Below are positions 1 to 7,100 of a stretch of 15,270 nucleotides of DNA, piece by piece. This DNA comes from Actinomycetes bacterium (lineage in GTDB: Bacteria; Actinomycetota; Acidimicrobiia; Acidimicrobiales; RAAP-2). Position 1 is the stretch's first letter. Each line of letters begins with the position of its first letter. A program made the position numbers and the translations under genes. The stretch is from NCBI GenBank assembly GCA_021826655.1, contig JAKAZC010000026.1, positions 1 through 15,270 on the forward strand, in the 5' to 3' direction. The notes beneath the pieces were generated by a model. The model was given only the letters and a program-made list of their open reading frames with translations, did no database searches and was not told the DNA's origin.

Positions 1-1
1 C

Positions 2-646
2 CTCGAGGCCCGCCCTGCGAACACCGAGGGCGAGGGGAGGATCCCGGTCGCCGACCTGGTGCGGCGGTCTCTGCGGATGAACGCCGACCGGGTGATCGTC
101 GGCGAGGTCCTCGGTGACGAGGTGCTGCCGATGCTGAATGCCATGAGCCAGGGCCGGTCGGGCTCGATGTGCACACTCCACGCCGAATCGTCCGCCGGCG
201 TGTTCCGTCGCATCGCGTCCTACGCGGTGCAGGCGCCCGAACGCCTGCCGTTGGAGGCGACCAACCTGTTGATCTCCGGTGCGCTCCACTTCGTCGTGCA
301 TCTGGATTCGGCCCTGCACGACGAGTGCGTCGAGAGCCACCGTTCCCGGTCCGCCCACGGCGACCGGTCACCGGACGGGGATGTCCGCTCGTGGCCGGTG
401 TCGTCGGACGACCCGGATCAGTCGCCGTACTGGTTCCCGTCCCGAGGGCCCCGCACCAGGTTCGTCTCGTCGGTGCGCGAGGTGATCGATGCAGAGGGGG
501 TTCAGGTGGTCTCGAACGAGGTCTACCGGCCGGGTCCCGACCGCCGTGCGCAGCCGGCCTCCCCGCTGCGCGCCGAGACGGCCGAGGAACTCCGCCGATT
601 CGGACTCGAGCTGGGGAACCACGATCGGGCGACCGGGACATGGTGA
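2..646 (+). CDS. tadA: TadA/CpaF pilus secretion ATPase, C-terminal part (5' truncated by window edge)
   Basis: This is the C-terminal 214 residues of a type II/IV secretion ATPase of the CpaF/TadA family, the cytoplasmic motor that powers Tad (Flp) pilus assembly. The reading frame is open from base 2, so the gene begins before the window and the Walker A loop is not visible. A Walker B-type segment RVIVGEVLGDE lies at about 89-121 and the His-box TLHA at 173-184, both in the arrangement typical of CpaF. The far C-terminus has a polar insertion (about 320-430) followed by the usual RFVSSVREV...VVSNEVY ending. It overlaps the next gene by 7 nt, consistent with an ATPase-TadB-TadC operon. Family assignment is firm; the symbol tadA versus cpaF is a naming choice. 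Confidence 0.9.
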   Translation, partial: LEARPANTEGEGRIPVADLVRRSLRMNADRVIVGEVLGDEVLPMLNAMSQGRSGSMCTLHAESSAGVFRRIASYAVQAPERLPLEATNLLISGALHFVVHLDSALHDECVESHRSRSAHGDRSPDGDVRSWPVSSDDPDQSPYWFPSRGPRTRFVSSVREVIDAEGVQVVSNEVYRPGPDRRAQPASPLRAETAEELRRFGLELGNHDRATGTW

Positions 647-1560
647 GTCAGCTCGCGCGAATCGGACCGGCGGCGTCCGTCGTCGGTCTGGGACTCTGCC
701 TCTGTCTCGGCGTGGCCGGTGTGGTGGTGTTCCTCTTCGGGTGGGAGCGGGTGGCCGGGCGCTCCGAGGCGGACGCGCTGCACGACCTGGCGCCAGCCCA
801 TCGTCGGACCAGTACCAGTACCAGAACCAGGCCTGCCGCGGGTCTGCATCCGCGTTCCCTCTGGCCGGCGATGGGGGCCGGCGGGCTGGTCTTCGTGGTG
901 ACCGGATGGCCGGTCGCCGGACTGATCGGAGCGGTCGCCGTCGCCGGCGTGCCGCGGCTGCTGCGACAGATGTCGGCTGCCGGTTCGATTGCCACGATCG
1001 AGGCGATCGCCACCTGGACGGAGCTGCTCCAGGGGACCCTCGCCGCATCCGCCGGACTCGGCCAGGCGCTCGTCGCCACTGCTGAGCTGAGCCCCGCGCC
1101 GGTCCGGTCGGCCACCCGCCGGCTCGCGTCGCAGATTCAGGCGGGCGTGGAACCCCGTTCCGCATTGCTGGAATTCGCGGACGCGGTGGACGATCCGTGT
1201 GCCGACCGGGTGGTCTGCTCGCTCATACTGGCGTTCACCGAGCGGGCACAGCGGCTCGGTGATCTCCTCGGTGCACTCGCCGAGTCGACGCGCGAGGAGG
1301 TCGCCCTCCGCCTACGGGTGGAGACCAGCCGGGCATCGGTCCGCAGCAGCGTGCGCACCGTCGTCATGTTCTCGGTGTTCTTCGCCGCAGCACTCGCGTT
1401 GCTCGCCCGCAACTATCTGTCGCCGTACGGATCACCCACGGGTCAGATGGTGCTCGCCGCCGTCGGCGGCCTCTATGCGGCCGGACTTACGCTTCTGGTG
1501 ACGCTGGCACGACCCCCCGCGACAGTCCGCCTCCTCGGTTCGGATGTCGTGGGCCGGTGA
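640..1560 (+). CDS. tadB: TadB-like inner-membrane platform protein (T2SSF domain)
   Basis: A 306-residue membrane protein in the TadB position of a Tad pilus operon; TadB and TadC form the inner-membrane platform that the ATPase drives. Hydrophobic segments lie near residues 11-33, 75-105, 238-258 and 267-290. A T2SSF-type helical domain occupies about 119-257, with the TWTELLQGTLAASAGLGQAL motif followed by the TREEVALRLRVETSRASVRSSVRTV stretch ahead of the third membrane segment. The ATG at 640 overlaps the tadA stop; a GTG at 643 is the next codon and an alternative start. No clear Shine-Dalgarno sequence is seen, so translational coupling is likely. A Ser/Thr/Arg linker (residues 57-64) is built from a short tandem repeat. 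The frame is open further upstream but that part lies inside tadA and looks non-coding. Confidence 0.87.
   Translation: MVSQLARIGPAASVVGLGLCLCLGVAGVVVFLFGWERVAGRSEADALHDLAPAHRRTSTSTRTRPAAGLHPRSLWPAMGAGGLVFVVTGWPVAGLIGAVAVAGVPRLLRQMSAAGSIATIEAIATWTELLQGTLAASAGLGQALVATAELSPAPVRSATRRLASQIQAGVEPRSALLEFADAVDDPCADRVVCSLILAFTERAQRLGDLLGALAESTREEVALRLRVETSRASVRSSVRTVVMFSVFFAAALALLARNYLSPYGSPTGQMVLAAVGGLYAAGLTLLVTLARPPATVRLLGSDVVGR
808..831 (+). repeat. 6-bp in-frame tandem repeat in tadB linker
   Basis: Four consecutive 6-bp units (ACCAGT, ACCAGT, ACCAGA, ACCAGG) encode TSTSTRTR in the cytoplasmic linker between the first and second membrane segments of TadB. Changes in copy number would keep the reading frame. 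Confidence 0.8.
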
Positions 1561-2495
1561 CCGCCGTCGTGATCCTGGCCGTCTTCACCGGGTGCGGGCT
1601 CCTGGGAATCGCCTACGGCCTCCGGTCGTCGAGACCGTCCCTCGACGCCGTGTGGGCCAGCTGGCAGGGCCCGGTGGACCTCCGACGACCGGTGGACCTC
1701 CGACGACCGGTGGACCTCCGGAGTGGGGCGGCCATCGGTCGAGCCGGTGTACGGCGACTGGCCACCGGAGCCGCACGCGAGCTGACAGTCGGGAAGTGGT
1801 CCGGACACGTGCGGGCGCGCGCACTGCGGGGTGCACTGTCCGTGTGCGAGGTGGATCCCGAGCGGTTCGCCTCGCGACTGTTCGTCATCGTGGGGGCGAC
1901 CGCCCTCGGGCCGGCGGTCCTGTGGCTCGTCCTGTCGGTGCTGGGCATGTCCCTTCCGTTCGTGGTCGTGGCCGCGGCAGTTGGCATCGGCCCGCCGGTT
2001 GGGGTGGCACTGGACATAGCGGCCCTCTTCTCCAGGGCCCAGGAGCGACGCCGGCACGTCCGCGTCGTCCTGGGGTCGTTCGTGGATCTGGTGGTCCTCG
2101 GCCTCGCCGGTGGCGTGGGGATCGACGGTGCCCTCCACGCAGCGGCACAGGTCACGCCCGACTGGGCCGCGCGGCGCTTGGCCGCGGCACTCCGGACGGC
2201 GCGGGACGGCGGCAGCCCTCCCTGGGCCGCCCTCTCGACCCTGGGGTCCGAACTCGGCGTGCCCGAGCTGGAGGAGCTGTCGACGACGGTCCAGCTCGCC
2301 GGGACGGAGGGGACCAGGATCCGACAGGCACTCGTGGCTCGGGGTGCCTCGCTCCGGCGGCACGAGCAGGCCGAGGCGGAGTCGGCGGCGAACGCGATGA
2401 CCGAGCGGCTCTTCCTCCCGGGCGCCCTGCTCCTCCTCGGCTTCCTTGTCTTCATCGGCTACCCCGCCCTCCATCGGATCCTCGGTGGCTTCTGA
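1557..2495 (+). CDS. tadC: TadC-like inner-membrane platform protein (T2SSF domain)
   Basis: A 312-residue membrane protein and the second platform component, paired with TadB. Hydrophobic segments lie near residues 3-21, 106-127, 131-154 and 284-305. The T2SSF domain spans about 171-299, with the LGSFVDLVVLGLAGGVGIDGAL motif and the characteristic helix ending in LRRHEQAEAESAANAMTERL just before the last membrane segment. The GTG start at 1557 overlaps the tadB stop by 4 nt (GTGA), so translation is probably coupled. A PVDLRR repeat is inserted in the first cytoplasmic linker. After its stop there are 131 nt before the pilin gene, the longest gap in this operon. Confidence 0.87.
   Translation: MTAVVILAVFTGCGLLGIAYGLRSSRPSLDAVWASWQGPVDLRRPVDLRRPVDLRSGAAIGRAGVRRLATGAARELTVGKWSGHVRARALRGALSVCEVDPERFASRLFVIVGATALGPAVLWLVLSVLGMSLPFVVVAAAVGIGPPVGVALDIAALFSRAQERRRHVRVVLGSFVDLVVLGLAGGVGIDGALHAAAQVTPDWAARRLAAALRTARDGGSPPWAALSTLGSELGVPELEELSTTVQLAGTEGTRIRQALVARGASLRRHEQAEAESAANAMTERLFLPGALLLLGFLVFIGYPALHRILGGF
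1671..1720 (+). repeat. 18-bp in-frame tandem repeat in tadC
   Basis: Two perfect copies of CCGGTGGACCTCCGACGA (1671-1688 and 1689-1706) are followed by a 14-bp partial third copy (1707-1720). They encode PVDLRR-PVDLRR-PVDLRS at residues 39-56, in the linker after the first membrane segment. Identity at third codon positions suggests recent duplication by slippage. Confidence 0.9.
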
Positions 2496-2564
2496 CCGAA
2501 CCGAACGGTGACCGGTGCCGACCGTCCAGCGTGCCGCCCCGTGCCCGCCCGTTCCCCCCGCCAC

Positions 2565-2593
2565 TGACACTGTCACCACGAACTCCCTCCAAT
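2565..2593 (+). promoter_or_regulatory. Possible pilin promoter/operator
   Basis: The 131-nt gap before the pilin contains a perfect 11-bp inverted repeat TGACACTGTCA at 2565-2575. Its left half could serve as a -35 element (TGACAC, 2565-2570), with TCCAAT (2588-2593) 17 bp downstream as a weak -10. This would allow a highly expressed pilin to be transcribed separately from tadABC. The match is weak and unsupported by experiment. Confidence 0.25.
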
Positions 2594-2626
2594 GACCACC
2601 GATTCCCGAGAGAAGGAGCACCTACC

Positions 2627-2818
2627 ATGACCACACACGTCGCCGTCCTCTGGACCTATCTTCGGGCCCGCTTCGACGCGGCCGACGACTGGAACGACGC
2701 CGGAACCGTCGTCGAGAAGGTCATCCTCACGGCCATCTTCGCAGCACTGGCCATCGCGGTCGGAGCCATCATCGTGGCGAAGGTCACCGCCAAGGCGAAC
2801 TCGATCAATCTCAATTGA
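2627..2818 (+). CDS. Small Flp-type pilin-like protein
   Basis: A 63-residue protein in the pilin position of the Tad operon. It has a short charged N-terminus, one hydrophobic segment (residues 31-53, VILTAIFAALAIAVGAIIVAKV) and a short polar tail, the architecture of Flp/TadE-family pilins. The start ATG is supported by AAGGAG at 2613-2618, 8 nt upstream, the best ribosome-binding site in the operon, which suits an abundant pilus subunit. The prepilin-peptidase motif is atypical: in DAGTVVEK the Glu (E30) is at +4 if cut after Gly26, but at the canonical +5 if cut after Ala25, and Lys replaces the usual Tyr at +6. It is most likely the major pilin, but sequence identity to known Flp cannot be judged by eye. 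Confidence 0.75.
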   Translation: MTTHVAVLWTYLRARFDAADDWNDAGTVVEKVILTAIFAALAIAVGAIIVAKVTAKANSINLN

Positions 2819-3222
2819 CCTCCCGCCCGTGGTGCCGCGCCGGTCGATCCCCGTCCGAACGGGGATCGTCGGTCGTCGAGGCCGTGATCGTGGTTCCCGT
2901 CGTGATGGTCCTGCTGCTCGTAGGGGTCCAATTCGCGCTGTGGATGCACGCGTCCCAGGTCGTCCAACTGGCGGCATCGGAGGGAGATCGCAGCGCCCGG
3001 TCGATCGGCGGTGGGCCGTCGGCCGGAATCGTCCGGGCGCAGCAGGTGGTCGCCGGGCCGGGCTCGGACGTCACGTCACCCTCGATCTCGACGGCGGTGC
3101 TTCCCGGGGATTCCGAACTGCTGCGTGTGTCGGGCACGGCGCTTTCGGTCCTACCGGGACTCTCGTTCGGCGTGAGCGCCAGTGCCGTGGGGCCCGTCCA
3201 GCGGTTCCGGGCATCCGAATGA
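2815..3222 (+). CDS. TadE-like pseudopilin (first copy)
   Basis: A 135-residue TadE-family minor pilin. A 17-residue positively charged leader ends in a prepilin cleavage motif, ERG|SSVVEA, with Gly17 at -1 and Glu22 at +5. It is followed by a hydrophobic helix (residues 23-44) and a small extracytoplasmic domain without cysteines. The only in-frame start before the leader is TTG at 2815, overlapping the pilin stop by 4 nt. No GTG or ATG occurs in frame before the cleavage motif, so the TTG start with translational coupling is favoured. TadE-like proteins are processed by a TadV-type peptidase and are needed for pilus assembly; no TadV gene is present in the window. Confidence 0.82.
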   Translation: MTSRPWCRAGRSPSERGSSVVEAVIVVPVVMVLLLVGVQFALWMHASQVVQLAASEGDRSARSIGGGPSAGIVRAQQVVAGPGSDVTSPSISTAVLPGDSELLRVSGTALSVLPGLSFGVSASAVGPVQRFRASE

Positions 3223-3695
3223 GCCCGTCCCGCGACCGGCACACATGGCACACATGGCACACATGGCACGACCGGCACGAATGGCACGGACGTGGCGACC
3301 GGGGAAGCTTGACCGTCGAGCTCGTCGTCCTCGCGCCGGTCCTGTTCGTGGTCGTCCTCGTGTCGCTCGTCTTCGGACGTGTGACCGAGGCGCGGCAGCA
3401 GGTCGTGGAGGCCGCGCGGGCCGGGGCCGAGGCGGCGGCGATCCTCCCGACCGTGGGGACCGCGCAGTGGGTGGGATCGATCAACTCGGCCATCGATCTC
3501 ATCGGACGTTCGCACACATGCGCCCACGCCACGATCTCCGTCGACACCAGTCACTTCGTGCCGGGCGGCTACGTGACGGCGCACGTCACGTGTCTCGTGC
3601 GCCTTGCCGACATCGGGTTTCCGGGAATGCCTGGGTCGACCACGGTGACGGCATCAGCGACCGCGCCGCTCGATCCCTATCGGTCGGTCGGGTGA
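3219..3695 (+). CDS. TadE/TadF-like pseudopilin with His-x-Trp leader repeat
   Basis: A 158-residue TadE-family protein overlapping the previous gene by 4 nt (ATGA). The cleavage motif DRG|SLTVEL puts Gly29 at -1 and Glu34 at +5, followed by a hydrophobic helix (about 35-54) and an extracytoplasmic domain with two cysteines (C101, C125) that could form a disulfide. The leader is unusual: residues 8-25 are made of three-residue His-initiated units (HTW three times, HDR, HEW, HGR). It should lie on the cytoplasmic side and be removed on processing. TadE versus TadF cannot be decided from sequence alone. The frame is open well upstream, but the ATG at 3219 fits both the overlap pattern and the end of the previous gene. 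Confidence 0.82.
   Translation: MSPSRDRHTWHTWHTWHDRHEWHGRGDRGSLTVELVVLAPVLFVVVLVSLVFGRVTEARQQVVEAARAGAEAAAILPTVGTAQWVGSINSAIDLIGRSHTCAHATISVDTSHFVPGGYVTAHVTCLVRLADIGFPGMPGSTTVTASATAPLDPYRSVG
3240..3293 (+). repeat. 9-bp in-frame repeat encoding His-x-Trp units
   Basis: Six 9-bp units begin with CAC. Three are identical (CACACATGG at 3240-3266), followed by CACGACCGG, CACGAATGG and CACGGACGT. They encode HTW-HTW-HTW-HDR-HEW-HGR in the leader of the second TadE-like protein. Confidence 0.92.
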
Positions 3696-3699
3696 CCGG

Positions 3700-4194
3700 G
3701 TGACCGTGCCGGACGCGGAACTTCAGGAGCCGATGTCCGTCGGCACGGCATGCCGGACCATCGGTGGGTGCTCGCGACGACGTCCGCGGTCGGACGACAG
3801 CGGAGCGCTCGTCGCGTTCGTGCTCCTCCTCATGATCGGGCTGATGGCTCTCCTCGGACTCGTCGTCGACGGCGGTGCCGCGCTCACGGCCCACCAGGCC
3901 GCGGAGGTGGAGGCAGAGCAGGCGGCGCGGACCGGTGAGGGGGCCATCAGCGTCGATGAGCTCCGGGCCGGGACGGTCCAGCTCGACCCCGCCGCAGCGG
4001 TCGTGGCCGCCGAGCAGTACACGGACGCCGCCGGACATCCCGGGACTGCGACGGTTTCGGGTGGTGTCGTCACGGTGAGGATCCGGTACCAGATACCGAC
4101 GACGGTGCTCGGTGTCATCGGGATCCGGTACCTGAACGTCTCCGCGGTGGGCGCAGCGGAGGACCTCCACGGTGTGACCACGGGGCTCCCGTGA
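3700..4194 (+). CDS. TadG-like protein
   Basis: A 164-residue protein (from GTG 3700) in the TadG position. It has an Arg-rich cytoplasmic stretch, then SDDSG|ALVAFVLLLMIGLMALLGLVVDGGAAL, the TadG/Tad_N pattern of a Gly before a hydrophobic helix ending in VVDGGA, with no Glu at +5. The C-terminal domain (residues 65-164) is presumably extracytoplasmic. It is shorter than many TadG proteins, which often carry a von Willebrand A-like domain; none is seen here. The start is uncertain: GTG 3700 (4 nt after the previous stop), GTG 3706, or ATG 3733, which has AGGAG at 3725-3729 only 3 nt away. The stop overlaps the GTG of the next gene. Confidence 0.75.
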   Translation: MTVPDAELQEPMSVGTACRTIGGCSRRRPRSDDSGALVAFVLLLMIGLMALLGLVVDGGAALTAHQAAEVEAEQAARTGEGAISVDELRAGTVQLDPAAAVVAAEQYTDAAGHPGTATVSGGVVTVRIRYQIPTTVLGVIGIRYLNVSAVGAAEDLHGVTTGLP

Positions 4195-7100
4195 GCAGAG
4201 AGAGTCGACGGAGCGCCACGGGCGCGCCCTTCGTGGCACGGGCCGGGGCGGCGGCCGCGCTCGTGCTGGTCTGCATCGGCGTGCCGATCTGGCTGGTCGA
4301 ACTGGGCGGGCTGCCGTTCGCGCACGTCGACCCGACGGCACCGTTCCGTGCGGCTCTCGGCGGGCCCGGGGACGCCCGGACGGTGGCGTCCTGGCTCGGT
4401 CAGGTGGCACTCGTGCTCGCGTGGTCCGCATGGTCCTGGACGGCGACGTGCATCGTCCTGGAGGCCCGGTACTGGCGCTCCGGTCGGTCGTCGGCACACG
4501 TGCCTGGCATCAGGACCCTGCACTGGGCGGTGGCCGGACTCGTGGGCACGGCGTTCGCATTCGGGGCGATGGCCCGCTCGTCCCACGGGCTGCACCCGGT
4601 CGGTTCACGGGCGACGGGCGGTCGGATCACCGTGTCGGCGGGTGCCGGGCCCTCGACCGGACTGCACGCGTCCCGGACCTCCGGGAGCCCGTCGGAGGCT
4701 CCCCGGTCCGGCGCCGTTCCCGCACCGGGTGCCGTGGGGGCGACACCCACGTCAGCCGCTCCCGGGGGAGCCGTCCATGTCGTTGCCGGGCGGGAGACGC
4801 TCTGGTCGGTGGCAGAGGTACGCCTGGGCTCGGCCCGGCGCTGGCGGGAGATCGCCCAACTGAATTATGACCGGCTCCAGTCGGATGGTGGCCGACTGGG
4901 CGGCGATCACTGGATCCGCCCGGGGTGGGAACTGCTGCTTCCACGCCTGGACCGCGAGGAGGCAAGCACGCCGGGGACCGGAACCGCCGTGGTCCACGTC
5001 GGAGTGGTGCACGAGCAGTCGTCCGCGAGGCGACCGACGCCGGCCCACCCGTCGGTGCCACCCGCCCCGCTTCGTCCGACGACCCCGCTCGGGCCCCCGG
5101 CCAACGGTCGTACCGGTCGACGGCACCCGGGTGCGCCGACGGTGCCCGGGGATCGCTCGATCGAGGGGGACGTGCACCGGGCCGCCGGTCCGGCCGAGGC
5201 GGGACCCCCGATCGGCCGGGGGCACCCCGTGGTCCCCGTGGTCCCGGTGGGCGCCGGCATCGTCGGCGTCGGCATTTCCGACCTCATCGACCGACTGCGT
5301 CGGGTGCAGCAGCGCCATCGGGAGCCGGGGTCCCGGATCCGGTTGCCGGATTCGGTGCTTCGACAGTTCGAGCAACGTCTACGCGTCGGTGACGGGGCCC
5401 AGGTGGTCCGCTCGGTCGAGGAGGCGGTGCGCTGCTACGTGGAAGGTGGTAGCCGGGTCCCGGTGGGGGTCGTGCTCGGTGCGAAGGTGTCGGAGTCCGA
5501 AGTGGAACTGGTGATCGAGGAGGGTGCTGCCGTGTCCGATCCTCCGCGCGGTTTCCGGCGGGTGTCCGACACGTCATCGGTCGTCGTCAGCCGCAGTGTG
5601 CTCGACGGATCGGACGGTGCGAACGGTTGGGGCGGTGCGAACGGATCGGACGGTGCGAACGGTTGGGGCGGTGCGAACGGATCGGACGGTGCGAACGGAT
5701 CGGACGGTTGGGGCGGTGCGCGTCGGCCGCACGCGAGACGGTGGGGTCGCGAGGGTCGGCCGTTCCCGCTCCCGACGCTCGTGACCATCGGGCGTTCCGA
5801 GGGACGCGTCGTCCTGGTGAACCTCGAGGGTGTCGGTTCCCTGGTGGTGGGCGGTGACCGGCGGGACGCGGAGGGAATCACCCGGGCGCTGGCCCTGGAA
5901 CTGGCCACCTCCCGATGGTCGTCGTGCTTCGACCTGGTCCTGGTCGGCTTCGGCTTGGACCTCGCGCGACTCGACCGGGTGTCCGTCACCAGCTCGGTCG
6001 GCCCATTGGTCGCCGACCTCTCCTGGCGCAGCCTGCGCCGTTCGGTGCGTCTCGACGATCTCGGATTCTCGTCGGTGCTCGAGGCGCGGTGCCTCGATCG
6101 GGACGGGGCGTGGGATCCCGTCGTCGTCATCTGTGGACCCGGTGTCCCGGCAGCCGACATCGAGGCGCTCCTGGCCATCAGCGGCGAACGGGCCGGGGGT
6201 ATCGCCGTCCTCGCCGTCTCCGACGCCGCCGACGCCGACGCCGTCTCCGACGCCGCCGACGGCCGGGTCCGCAGCGTCCATGCCCGACCGGGCCGGTCGA
6301 ATCCGTCACTCGAGATACTGGGCGAGCTCCTGGAACCTCAGCGGGTGTCGATAGCGGAGGTGAACGGGGTCGCCCGACTCCTGGAGGTGGCCGGTCATGG
6401 CATCGGAGGCGACACGGGCGACACGGACGACACGGGTGACACGGACCCCCACTCCGGTTCCGGACCACATCGCGATCCGAGCCCGGATCCGGTTGGTGCC
6501 GCTCGGAAGGGGGACCCCACGAGGTCCGTGGCCGACGACCCGGTAGCGCCGCAACCCGGTCCCCGGGCCAGCGACCGCGAACCAGGGGCCGCGGTGCGGA
6601 CCGTGACGGCGTACACCGGTCGGGACAACGGCGCGTCGGCCCGGATCGGGGACATGGGGGGCCGGGGGAGCCGGGCGGCTGCCTCCGACGGGGAGCAGGT
6701 GCACGCCAGGTCACGTCGCGTGCACCACGGTGGTTGGTCGACGTGCGAACCGGGGTCGTCCGAGGTGGAGGTGGCCGTGCTCGGTCCGGTGGAGATCCGG
6801 GGGGCGGCACGGGAGTTCACCCGGGCCTGGGCGCGGGAGCTGGTCGTCTATCTGGCGCTGCACCCCGGGGGGGCGGCGAACGACGTCTGGGCCACGGCGC
6901 TGTGGCCGGAGCGGATGATGGCGCCCTCGAGCCTCCATTCCACGGCATCGGTCGCCCGTCGGTCTCTCGGGAAGGCGATGGATGGCAGCGACCACCTTCC
7001 GCGCTCGCACGGTCGCCTGGCTCTCGGGCCCTCGGTGGGCACCGACTGGGGCCGGTTCACCGCCCTCGCCGCGCAGGAGGATCCCGTGGCCTGGGCCGAG

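Noticed and set aside
1473..2621. A 382-codon minus-strand open frame opposite tadC
   Set aside because: Compositional shadow; the plus strand carries a clear T2SSF protein.
2829..3218. Upstream extension of the second TadE-like frame to 2829
   Set aside because: The extension overlaps the first TadE-like gene, is Arg/Gly-rich, and the ATG at 3219 with a 4-nt overlap fits the operon pattern.
5607..5720. Regular repeats considered as a CRISPR array
   Set aside because: Units are contiguous, in frame and encode Gly/Asn/Ser/Asp; there are no unique spacers.
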